A stretch of DNA of 64,000 bases from positions 1 to 64,000 of the IMG/VR virus record IMGVR_UViG_3300020406_000408; one strand, given 5' to 3'. The stretch is from a virus. Below are positions 24,838 to 32,749 of this stretch, one piece after another; positions within the stretch are counted from its first letter, which is position 1; each line of letters opens with the position of its first letter. The notes beneath the pieces were generated by a model. It saw nothing but the letters and a program-made list of their open reading frames with translations. It made no database searches and had not been told where the DNA came from. Position numbers and translations under genes: made by a program.

Positions 24838-25510
24838 TAAACTTTTTCCTTAACCATTCAAAATCATTTATTAACCCAAGATCAGCCCCGCTAGAAAGGC
24901 CAAACTCCATACCAGCGGTAGCACCTGCCAAAGCAAATTTGCCATACTGTCTATCGTGTCCCACGGTTGTCCAAGTTTTAAGTCTTCCATTTGTTTCATT
25001 CTCCTTTTGTCTATCTATTGTTTTACTTGATAGTTTAGCACATTCTCTAAAAGCACTTTTCCAAGTGTTAAAAGGATCTGTGTTGAATGCTGTTATATTA
25101 CTTACTTCGTTCATGACTTTAAATTTATCACTTATACTAGTAGTCATGTCGTTAGTATTTGTATTCATATTTTTTGTTAATGTAGTCGGAAACAACTTTA
25201 CACCTCCATAACCATAAACAAGATCGTTAATTGGGTTCATACACCTGTATACATGAACTAAATCCTTTTCTTCTGTGGTGTATCCAAAATTAAATTCATC
25301 TACAATAACAGCATCTCCATCAACTACATAAAAGTAACTTGAGTTTGCGAGTTTGGCCGCTTCTACATGTGCGTTGTGAATGCCTTTAACATCATTTACA
25401 CGTTTTACTCTATCGCCAAATACTCCAACAGTATTGAATCTAGAATAAAGATCATTATAATTTTCTTCTGCATTTGGTTCGTGATAGCTAATAAAAACAA
25501 TATCATACAT
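24827..25510 (-). CDS. glycosyltransferase-like protein with DGD motif
   Basis: A 227-residue protein. The start is the ATG at 25510, which has a GGAG site; the longer frame from 25537 has none. It begins MYDIVFISYHEPNAEENY and has D64-G-D66 (YVVDGDAVIV), placed like the DxD metal/UDP-sugar motif of GT-A glycosyltransferases, followed by YGYGGVKLFP. The gene at 26870 is a longer paralog with the same opening and the same YG.GG.K..P segment. They flank a radical-SAM gene, so the two may be partly redundant or act in series. Confidence 0.75.
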   Translation of the reverse strand: MYDIVFISYHEPNAEENYNDLYSRFNTVGVFGDRVKRVNDVKGIHNAHVEAAKLANSSYFYVVDGDAVIVDEFNFGYTTEEKDLVHVYRCMNPINDLVYGYGGVKLFPTTLTKNMNTNTNDMTTSISDKFKVMNEVSNITAFNTDPFNTWKSAFRECAKLSSKTIDRQKENETNGRLKTWTTVGHDRQYGKFALAGATAGMEFGLSSGADLGLINDFEWLRKKFNEH

Positions 25511-26870
25511 TTTTACAAATCTCCAAAAATTGTTCATACTCAGGAAAAATCTTTACAAAATTTATATTTCTTCTTTTGTCATATTGTTTTGTAAACATAA
25601 AAAACATTTTTTGAGCTTCTTGCTGTTCTTTCCAGAAGTTATCTTTGTTTTTAAGTCTATGCTCTACATCTGATACAATACGTTCTAGCTTTACAGTTTC
25701 AATCTGTTTGAAGCCATGATGATCTGTGTTTTCTTGCATAAATTTTAGAGCAGGTTTTAAGTAATCATCTACTACTTGCTCATTTGCTATTTTAACATCT
25801 AAGAACGCAGGATTTCGTACATACGGAATGTCAATAAGTATCCTTTGATTTCCTTGATGCTTACCCCAATATGTTGACTTCAAATATAGTACCCAGATCA
25901 AAAACGATTTAAATGTTGGCAAACTATAAATGTTAAAAGCACTCATGAAACTGATTTTGCTAGTGGTATTCCTAGCAAAGTATTCAATATTATCAGTAAA
26001 TAAACGCCAGTCCATACCAAATCTACTGTACTCTGCTTGTGGGCCTGTGCTTTCTGCACTGGTGTATAGACAAAATTCTCTAATAGCATTAGAGTCTTCT
26101 AACTTTTTTATAGACTTTGTAAACTGTTTCCATAAATCTTTAGGTGGACATCCGTTACTATTAATTGCAAATTTTAGATCAGGTTGCGGATGTTCAATAA
26201 GATAGTCGATTACCCGTTGCGTATGTTTGCTTAATAATGGTTCTCCTCCTGTAATACGGAAAGTGTGCATGTGTTTTACAGCTTCGGGAAACCATTTCCA
26301 AAACGCTTCAATATAAGGATTTTCTTCACGCTCAGGTATAGGAGTTTCATTTGGATCAATCATGTTATATGACCAAGTGTTTAAGTCATATGGTCCTTTT
26401 TGCTTGACTTCTTCCATCCACTTACTACTAAAAGGAGGTCCACAGTATGCACATTTAAAATTACAAACATTTGAAAAACTTATTTCTACATATCTTGGAT
26501 AAAAGTCTTCATTACCTGTAAATTTACTAATTGTATCATAATCACTCCAACTAAAAGCATCCGCACTTTTATAAACTCTATCACTAAATTTATCAGTGTT
26601 ATCTTCAATACGCCAACAGTAATCACACTCGGCTGGACGTTCATTATTAAGCATTTGCTTTCTTACGTTTTTTTTAAATCCTGTGTTATGTAAAGCATTG
26701 GGATTATTTTTTAATTCTTGGAGATCAATTCTATGTGCCTTGACATGATGACAACTGTGATTTATACCAGTACCTAAATGAATTGTCACCTGTGTCCATT
26801 TTGCGAGACAAAATCCGCATCCGACATTATCTAACTTTTGCTTGACTTCATTCGGTTCACCTTTAAGCAT
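25503..26870 (-). CDS. radical SAM protein, twitch-type layout
   Basis: A 455-residue protein with AGGA before its ATG. The leading Cys region (C18, C21, C40, C82, C85; GCGFC, NHSCHH, CDYC) precedes the core, whose cluster motif is C136-x3-C140-x2-C143 in SNVCNFKCAYCGPP, with FRITGGEPLLSKHT after. About 200 C-terminal residues form a helical, charge-rich part ending in FPEYEQFLEICKNV, similar in feel to the end of the 20047 protein. It starts at the stop of the paralogous glycosyltransferase-like gene and ends inside the other. Confidence 0.85.
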   Translation of the reverse strand: MLKGEPNEVKQKLDNVGCGFCLAKWTQVTIHLGTGINHSCHHVKAHRIDLQELKNNPNALHNTGFKKNVRKQMLNNERPAECDYCWRIEDNTDKFSDRVYKSADAFSWSDYDTISKFTGNEDFYPRYVEISFSNVCNFKCAYCGPPFSSKWMEEVKQKGPYDLNTWSYNMIDPNETPIPEREENPYIEAFWKWFPEAVKHMHTFRITGGEPLLSKHTQRVIDYLIEHPQPDLKFAINSNGCPPKDLWKQFTKSIKKLEDSNAIREFCLYTSAESTGPQAEYSRFGMDWRLFTDNIEYFARNTTSKISFMSAFNIYSLPTFKSFLIWVLYLKSTYWGKHQGNQRILIDIPYVRNPAFLDVKIANEQVVDDYLKPALKFMQENTDHHGFKQIETVKLERIVSDVEHRLKNKDNFWKEQQEAQKMFFMFTKQYDKRRNINFVKIFPEYEQFLEICKNV

Positions 26871-27790
26871 TATTTTTCCTGATCAATGAACTGTTGATTT
26901 CCGCCTCTGCTTGGATTTTGATAAACATTTTTAAAGAATGAACTTTGTTCTTCGTTCAATGGTTGTATTGCTATTGGAATCTCTAGATTATTTACTAGGT
27001 CACTTCCATGATTAAAGATTTCTGTATGTAAAACATCGTCAGGCATTTGATCACGGCCTGCCCAGAGATCATTTAGATATTCAAAGTCTCGTACATTTAC
27101 ATAATCCCAATCAGATAGCATAGTCATACAAAGTCCTTCTCTAGCTCCCAATATTGCCCAGTTTCCGTTTGGGACATCTGCTCCTACCATTAACCAAATC
27201 CAAAGTCTATGTAGATTTTTCCAGTGTCCTTTTAAAAACTCTTCTTTGGTTGGCTTGACTCCTCTATCAAGTGCCATTTTTACACCTTCACGAAATCCTG
27301 CTCGCCAAGCCTGATGTGGTGTTTCGTTATTGTGTACATCTGAATAACAACTATTTTGTTGAATATACTGTAGGTCCCAACAAAAGTCAACCTGTGCCTG
27401 TTTATTATCAGGATCAGCATTTTCATGTGTTTTCATATCTAAAACATACTGCTTTGGCCAACATTTTAATCCGCCATTTCCATACAGTAATCCATTAATA
27501 GTATTTTTACCACACCAACTAATTACACTATGCTCTAAGTCTGTGTGTTCATCAAAATCTAACACTTGATTAATAAAGTCTTGACGTATAGTATTGTCGC
27601 CGTCTACTGTAATAAAACGATCTGTTTCGCTCAATTTAGCACACGCTTTATGTGCGGCATCTGAACCTTCTACACCGTGTACACGTTTTGCCCAAGGAAC
27701 TTTTGTTAATAGGTCTGCATAATTTTTATCAGCATTTGGTTCGTCATAACTTAAATAAATTATATCTACTTCTGCAATTTTTACTTTCAT
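26870..27790 (-). CDS. glycosyltransferase-like protein with DGD motif
   Basis: A 306-residue paralog of the 24827 gene: IIYLSYDEPNADKNYADL at the start, D63-G-D65 in TVDGDNTI, and LLYGNGGLKCWP correspond one to one. A strong AGGAG site precedes the ATG. It is longer by a Trp-rich segment (KNLHRLWIWLMVGAD) and a C-terminal tail. The DxD and order of elements suggest a GT-A fold sugar transfer to an unknown acceptor, but no specific CAZy family can be named from sequence alone. Confidence 0.78.
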   Translation of the reverse strand: MKVKIAEVDIIYLSYDEPNADKNYADLLTKVPWAKRVHGVEGSDAAHKACAKLSETDRFITVDGDNTIRQDFINQVLDFDEHTDLEHSVISWCGKNTINGLLYGNGGLKCWPKQYVLDMKTHENADPDNKQAQVDFCWDLQYIQQNSCYSDVHNNETPHQAWRAGFREGVKMALDRGVKPTKEEFLKGHWKNLHRLWIWLMVGADVPNGNWAILGAREGLCMTMLSDWDYVNVRDFEYLNDLWAGRDQMPDDVLHTEIFNHGSDLVNNLEIPIAIQPLNEEQSSFFKNVYQNPSRGGNQQFIDQEK

Positions 27791-28329
27791 TATAACTCCT
27801 TATACATACAAGTTGCCATATCACTACTTGCAAAGATACTATATTCATCTTTTATATTAATTATCTGTTCTTTAGGGTCAGCAATATTAAATGTAGCCAT
27901 ATCATACAATATATGCGGATCACCTTTCTTTGTAAAACTAAAAGTAATCTCTTTTTGAAGATCTACGTTTGTTGTTTTCATTGTATCTAATAATTCAATA
28001 CCGGATCTAATATAACATCTTTTAGACTTTTTGTCGACCGTTAAAAGTAAATCATACATAGCAGATTCATCTACAGGCATAATTTCTGTAAATTGTTCTG
28101 TGTGTTCGATATAAATGTTCTTTTTAAGAACAAATGCTTTATTAGTCCTGTTATACGCTACAACATAGTCAGTCATGTTTGCTTTAAAAGTTTTTATAGG
28201 TTCAATCTCTTCTTCGGTAACCTCAAAATACTGATATCCTTCTTCTATACTAGGTCCAATACTAAAGATCTCACCAGTCTTTTGATTAAAACAAACATAC
28301 TGCGGAGTATCTATTTTGACATGTTGCAT
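27790..28329 (-). CDS. unknown protein of the tail/island junction
   Basis: A 179-residue protein; the start is the ATG at 28329 with GGAGGT 7 bases upstream, preferred over 28344. It begins MQHVKIDTPQYVCFNQKTGE and is acidic, mostly strand-forming, with no cysteine pairs, membrane segment or catalytic motif. Similar small proteins accompany fibre genes in marine T4-like phages as far as I recall, so a structural or assembly role is possible. I do not assign a function. Confidence 0.65.
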   Translation of the reverse strand: MQHVKIDTPQYVCFNQKTGEIFSIGPSIEEGYQYFEVTEEEIEPIKTFKANMTDYVVAYNRTNKAFVLKKNIYIEHTEQFTEIMPVDESAMYDLLLTVDKKSKRCYIRSGIELLDTMKTTNVDLQKEITFSFTKKGDPHILYDMATFNIADPKEQIINIKDEYSIFASSDMATCMYKEL

Positions 28330-29108
28330 AACACCTCCTCGCAAAAACTATTTTCTGTGTAGTGAAAAATTCCATGCTGTTTATAATTGCCAACTTTTAA
28401 TTCGTCGCTAATATAATATGGCACAGTATCGGTCCATGTATCGGTTGGATTATCCCATCCTTGAACTTTGCTTTTCATATGTGTAAAAGATGCAAAATTA
28501 ATATTGTAGTCTTGTATATTGCAATCAAGCAATGAGACAGCATGATTTACATCCATACTACTTAAAGTAGGCTTTTGCTTAGGAACATATACTTCGTAAT
28601 ATTTTTCAAAGTTCTCACATACTCGATTCAATACTTTATAATAATTTAGTGCTCTGTCATCTTTTTTAAAATAATGAAAGGCACAATATATATTAGGTAG
28701 ATTATTAACTGTAAATGCTTTTCTGTAGAAATCATTTGTGATAGTATTACCTCGGTAATCTTTTACTTTGCTTACAAATCCTATACTTTTTTCTGCAAAG
28801 TATTTCCACCAATGCGAAATATCTGATAAAAACATCATATCAGTGTCTAGTACAACTGTTTCATCATATGGAGTTAAATGAAATACTTTCCATCTGTGTT
28901 CTGTTTTATAAAAACTTTGTGAGTGTTTGTCATGCCACGGTACTTCTATAATTTTATCAAACACACTTTTATATTCTTCCGGAACTGGGTCACTTGTTAC
29001 TATAGACACATTTTTAATTGATTGTGTTTTCTTTATACTGAACGCACACAAATATGCTTGACGCACATAGTCATCACCCATAGCTACCATAATATATCCC
29101 TTATCCAT
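28311..29108 (-). CDS. glycosyltransferase family 8-like protein
   Basis: A 265-residue protein with MDKGYIMVAMGDDYVRQAYL at its N-terminus and a clear D88-T-D90 (VVLDTDMMFLSD), the metal-binding DxD of GT-A enzymes, most like family 8 (glycogenin/LgtC). HRWKVFHLTPYDETVV just upstream is the usual lead-in. The C-terminal half contains NIYCAFHYFKK and HGIFHYTEN, where histidines may help bind the nucleotide. A GGAG site 10 bases upstream of the ATG lies in the neighbour. It is a paralog of the gene at 29101. Confidence 0.8.
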   Translation of the reverse strand: MDKGYIMVAMGDDYVRQAYLCAFSIKKTQSIKNVSIVTSDPVPEEYKSVFDKIIEVPWHDKHSQSFYKTEHRWKVFHLTPYDETVVLDTDMMFLSDISHWWKYFAEKSIGFVSKVKDYRGNTITNDFYRKAFTVNNLPNIYCAFHYFKKDDRALNYYKVLNRVCENFEKYYEVYVPKQKPTLSSMDVNHAVSLLDCNIQDYNINFASFTHMKSKVQGWDNPTDTWTDTVPYYISDELKVGNYKQHGIFHYTENSFCEEVLCNMSK

Positions 29109-29925
29109 TTATAAGTTCTCCCAAACTAAACTTATTCATGACATGTACATTACAGTCTTTTGTTGATGCTAAAATATATTCTCCTACATATTTTTCTTTC
29201 TGTATTAAGAACGTAATAAAATCATCTTCAATAGCTTTAACAATATCCCTATCTAATGTATAAAACATCTTACCCGGTAAAGTCTTTGCCCAATTTCCGT
29301 CTTTGAATCCGTTCATTATATGTATAGCAATACTAAACACATGATCGTTTCTAAAGTTTCTGCTTCCTAGATTATATACTTGTTTGTAATGTTTCCAATT
29401 ATTTACTAAATGTTTCAACAGGTCAAAGAATATTTTTGTTTCTTGTGTTTTTGTAAAACAAAAGCAAGTTGCCCAATAAAAAGGAATACCAGTATTATTA
29501 ATATAATCAAATTCTTTATGCTTACGCCAACTACACAAATCAATACCTTTTTTATATATTTGAAAACTGTGTAAGTTATTAAATGCTTTTTTAAATACAT
29601 CATTACAAATTATGTAATCTGTATCAAGGACAAGTGTAGTATCATAAGGAGATAATTCATAACTTTTTACTCTGTCGTTATTTTTAAATATTAATTTTTG
29701 GTGATGTAGAGAGCCGTTATAATAACGCTTTACGTTACTATTATCATCTGCTATTTCAATTACTTGATCAAATACTTTATTGCTGTTAAGACTTTGTGGC
29801 GTAGACGTGACTAAGGTAGTTGGAAGATTTAAATGTTGCTTTACACGCTTTGCAAGGAATTCTGCTTGCCTTAAATAATCTACTTTTCCGTTATTGTGTG
29901 CAAAACATAACACACCATTAGACAT
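29101..29925 (-). CDS. glycosyltransferase family 8-like protein
   Basis: A 274-residue protein with CFAHNNGKVDYLRQAEFLAK near the start and D101-T-D103 in TLVLDTDYIICND. The layout parallels the 28311 protein (SPYDTTLVLDTD against TPYDETVVLDTD), making them paralogs. The ATG overlaps the end of the 29918 gene by eight bases, tying this end of the island to the structural module. It probably adds a sugar to a fibre or other acceptor, but the acceptor is unknown. Confidence 0.78.
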   Translation of the reverse strand: MSNGVLCFAHNNGKVDYLRQAEFLAKRVKQHLNLPTTLVTSTPQSLNSNKVFDQVIEIADDNSNVKRYYNGSLHHQKLIFKNNDRVKSYELSPYDTTLVLDTDYIICNDVFKKAFNNLHSFQIYKKGIDLCSWRKHKEFDYINNTGIPFYWATCFCFTKTQETKIFFDLLKHLVNNWKHYKQVYNLGSRNFRNDHVFSIAIHIMNGFKDGNWAKTLPGKMFYTLDRDIVKAIEDDFITFLIQKEKYVGEYILASTKDCNVHVMNKFSLGELING

Positions 29926-30262
29926 CTACTAAACCTTCTACACTACGTTTGGTGCTTAAACTCTTGTAATCGCCCAAGTATTTGTTAGTCGCATCTGTGT
30001 ATTGTTGTGTGGCTTTTGTTATAAAAGCATTAATATCATTAATTTGTATTGGAGTGTTATTGTCATCAATAAGAACTGTTTTGCCACTATTGTTGCTTAT
30101 CATATAAACAAAGTTAAGAAGTTCTTTTGTAATAGTAAACTTACCATTATCAGAATACATCACAAGATCTCCCAGATACTTTTCATGAAGAATTCGTTTT
30201 TGGGTATTTAGAGTAGCAGTAAAATTGGAAAATTCCAATGCTTTTTTCAATGCTTCATCCAT
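29918..30262 (-). CDS. small conserved-looking phage protein
   Basis: A 114-residue acidic, largely helical protein starting MDEALKKALEFSNFTATLN. It has a helical N-terminus, a central strand pair (TVLIDDNNTPIQI) and a final helix ending in RSVEGLVDV. No enzyme motif. In marine T4-like phages similar proteins stand next to fibre genes as far as I recall. Its start region is covered by an inverted repeat that may control translation. A RiPP-precursor role was considered and not supported. Confidence 0.65.
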   Translation of the reverse strand: MDEALKKALEFSNFTATLNTQKRILHEKYLGDLVMYSDNGKFTITKELLNFVYMISNNSGKTVLIDDNNTPIQINDINAFITKATQQYTDATNKYLGDYKSLSTKRSVEGLVDV

Positions 30263-30292
30263 AGTTATACTCCTAGTTTACAGTATAACTAT
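30261..30292 (-). promoter_or_regulatory. 10-bp inverted repeat over a ribosome-binding site
   Basis: ATAGTTATAC (30261-30270) and GTATAACTAT (30283-30292) are perfect arms with a 12-base loop. In minus-strand RNA the AGGAG ribosome-binding site of the 29918 gene lies at the loop/3'-arm border, and its start codon at the stem end. This would hide the start when folded. There is no U-run after the stem, so a terminator is unlikely, although the stop of the upstream gene is only a few bases away. Confidence 0.5.
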
Positions 30293-30298
30293 TTAATC

Positions 30299-31213
30299 TT
30301 ATAGCCCGTTGGTAGTATTGAAAGTTGGCGCTGGTACATTTACAGCGTTGGTGTTATTTGGTCTAGTTTGTTGAGCTGTACTTGTTGTTGTAGCAGTAAC
30401 GGCTTCATCAAAATTTGGATTTGGTCCTTTATCTTCATTAAATGTTACTCTGAAAAACAAAGTAGCACCACTTTTATATGCTTCAATCAAATAATCGTTA
30501 GCACTATACGCACTAGCAGTCTTATTAAAAATAGTTACATACGATCCAGGTAAATTAACGTAACCGTAGCTGGTTCCTGTAGAACCATTACTTGTAGCAC
30601 TTCTTCCAAAAACTACAGTACCAACTGATGACATTAAGCTTCTCCAGTCATTGTTGATTGTGCTATTTCCAGATCCTATTGTTCCGCTTAAATTTATAGT
30701 TCCGCCCGCATTAAAAAATACACGCATATGATCAGAACCACTTATAGTAGTTGAACTACCATCTCCATTTGTAACTGAATATCCGCCAAAGGTTACTGTA
30801 AAGTAATGATCAATATCAGTTGACCAAGAAGCAGATCTTGAACTTGATGTGCCTGCTTGTAAACCTAAGTTTCCAGCGTTGGCAGTTAACCTTGATGCTT
30901 GAGCTGTAATACTTAAACTTTCGTATTGAGCATAGCCTTTTTTAGTAGAGTTATTATTATCTTCTATTGTATCTCCAGATGATGGTGGAGCTATTTCACC
31001 AGGTAAACTTCCTGTTTGATGAACTCTTATTTTAGTTAGGTCTGTGTCTAGGTTGACCATATCTGTAGCTGTAACTGTGTTACCTACTACAACAGTCTGA
31101 CTGGTTACTGCTTGTCCGTATCCTTCGTCTCCTGCTCCTAATCCTAATACTGCCGCTACTCTTGCTCTAATATTATTATATCGTGCCGCGGTAATTGTAT
31201 CGCCTACTGCCAT
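30299..31213 (-). CDS. virion/tail-fibre-like structural protein
   Basis: A 304-residue protein beginning MAVGDTITAARYNNIRARV, followed by long stretches rich in Gly, Ser, Thr and Asn (SGTIGSGNSTINND, SATSNGSTGTSYGYVN). This is typical of beta-structured fibre proteins, and VTFNEDK near the end is a final strand. The ATG has an AAGGAAG site. Together with the following fibre genes it forms the distal part of the structural operon. Precise position in the virion is not known. Confidence 0.7.
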   Translation of the reverse strand: MAVGDTITAARYNNIRARVAAVLGLGAGDEGYGQAVTSQTVVVGNTVTATDMVNLDTDLTKIRVHQTGSLPGEIAPPSSGDTIEDNNNSTKKGYAQYESLSITAQASRLTANAGNLGLQAGTSSSRSASWSTDIDHYFTVTFGGYSVTNGDGSSTTISGSDHMRVFFNAGGTINLSGTIGSGNSTINNDWRSLMSSVGTVVFGRSATSNGSTGTSYGYVNLPGSYVTIFNKTASAYSANDYLIEAYKSGATLFFRVTFNEDKGPNPNFDEAVTATTTSTAQQTRPNNTNAVNVPAPTFNTTNGL

Positions 31214-31229
31214 TTTACTTCCTTATATT

Positions 31230-32717
31230 TTATAACTTCAAAATACATTCTACTAAAGTTTCTTCGTGCCTGTCATTACTTTCTAAAGCAATACCTATCA
31301 TGTCACCGTTTCCGTCAACACTAGCTGTACCGTTATTAGCAATATATACAGACTCACCTTTATTTACCGGACCTGTTATTCTTACAGGTACTCTTCCGAC
31401 TAAGGCTACTGCTTGTCCTTCAGCTTCTGAATTCATTAAATATGCTGGTTTCATACTGATAACTCCAATACAAATTGCGTCATCACCTTCACATGCTGTA
31501 GCTTCTTTTTCTCCGCCAATTGTAATAAGCGTTCCTACAGGATAATTTTTATCAGTTTCGTATTTTTCTGCCAAGTCAGCATATCTAGCCTGGGTTGAAA
31601 TTCCGTTAAAAATATTTGCCGCTATATTACCACTTGAATCTCTTACAGCTACCGTATTATTTGTAGCATTAGTATCACCTGTTCTAAAATTACTTCCAAC
31701 TTGTAAATTGGTAGCATTTGTCGCTAATCCAATAAATGATGTAGCATATATTGATCTAAATTTGTAATTAGGATCACCTATGTCAAAAGTGGTAGTTGAT
31801 GTAGGAATCAATCCTGCCGCTGATACATGGAACGGCTCAGTACTTACTCCGCCACTTGACTTAACAATGAATCTTATTTTCTGTCCTACTGTGTTTTCAA
31901 TTACTGCTTCGTCGCCACTTCCTGATGTATCAATATAGATTTTACCATCGTTAGCGGCACCTACTGTTAAACCATTATCACTAAATCTTACTATATCATC
32001 AAATGAACTTTCTACTCCTGGTGTGTTCTGTACGAAGTTTGCCGCAATAACACCGCCTAGTGCTTCAGCGTTTGTTGCTGTACCGTGGAATCTGTGTGAT
32101 GAACTTGTGACCCCGTTTGTACCACTTGTTGTATTTCTTAATGTTACACCTTGACGTACAACATCAAATCCTGTAATTACGTTTGTTGGATCAGTAGAAT
32201 CTATAGTAAATTCTGAATTACTAATAATAAACACAACTCCGTCTTCTACAGTACCTTTAATAATTGTTCTGTTATTTTGACTAGAATCTCTTACTTGCTC
32301 AGTTACCATAGCAGAAACTGTAGCACCAATACTTTGTGGACCAATTAAAACAAAGCCCCCAGCGGCATTTTGTGCGTACAATTGATTATTACCGCTATCC
32401 CACCAAAAATCACCAGTGGTTAATCCAACAGGCTGTGTTGAACTTACTTCTGCTCCGCCTGTGGATCTAAATTTTGTACCATCGTAAAATTTTAATTTGC
32501 TTCCTGAACTATCAAACCAAATCTGTCCTGTTAAAGGTGATGCTGGTTGATTAGCACTTGAAAAGTTTTCAAGTAAATGTACAAAGTTTTCGTTTTGTAT
32601 TTCTCCGTAGCCAGCATAGTTCTTACCAACTAGCTTAAGAGATGTGCTTTGATCAATAGTACCATCTTCAACAGTTGCTAACTGCGATCCGTTTGTTAAG
32701 TTTATTACGTATGCCAT
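31230..32717 (-). CDS. tail-fibre-like protein, shared N-terminal module
   Basis: A 495-residue protein. Its first about 120 residues (GKNYAGYGEIQNENFVHLLE, GQIWFDSSGSKLKFYDG, GDFWWDSGNNQLY) match the N-termini of the next two genes. The middle is fibre-like. The C-terminal about 120 residues, starting ARYADLAEKYETDKNYPVG and including CIGVISMKP, resemble the C-terminal domain found on several phage fibre proteins, some of which are autoproteolytic chaperones (peptidase G2-like); I cannot confirm that function. An AGGGG site and a late-type box lie upstream. Confidence 0.75.
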   Translation of the reverse strand: MAYVINLTNGSQLATVEDGTIDQSTSLKLVGKNYAGYGEIQNENFVHLLENFSSANQPASPLTGQIWFDSSGSKLKFYDGTKFRSTGGAEVSSTQPVGLTTGDFWWDSGNNQLYAQNAAGGFVLIGPQSIGATVSAMVTEQVRDSSQNNRTIIKGTVEDGVVFIISNSEFTIDSTDPTNVITGFDVVRQGVTLRNTTSGTNGVTSSSHRFHGTATNAEALGGVIAANFVQNTPGVESSFDDIVRFSDNGLTVGAANDGKIYIDTSGSGDEAVIENTVGQKIRFIVKSSGGVSTEPFHVSAAGLIPTSTTTFDIGDPNYKFRSIYATSFIGLATNATNLQVGSNFRTGDTNATNNTVAVRDSSGNIAANIFNGISTQARYADLAEKYETDKNYPVGTLITIGGEKEATACEGDDAICIGVISMKPAYLMNSEAEGQAVALVGRVPVRITGPVNKGESVYIANNGTASVDGNGDMIGIALESNDRHEETLVECILKL

Positions 32718-32741
32718 CTATAACCCCTAATATGTTATATG

Positions 32742-32749
32742 TATTTATA
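32742..32749 (-). promoter_or_regulatory. late-promoter-like box TATAAATA
   Basis: A perfect T4 late-promoter box TATAAATA on the minus strand, 24 bases before the ATG of the fibre gene at 32717. The TAA stop codon of the upstream fibre gene (32745-34580) lies within it. Confidence 0.6.

Noticed and set aside
29918-30262. The 114-residue protein as a RiPP-like precursor for the radical-SAM enzymes
   Set aside because: No leader/core layout, Cys/Ser/Thr-rich or repeated core, or cleavage motif, and it resembles a conserved phage protein.
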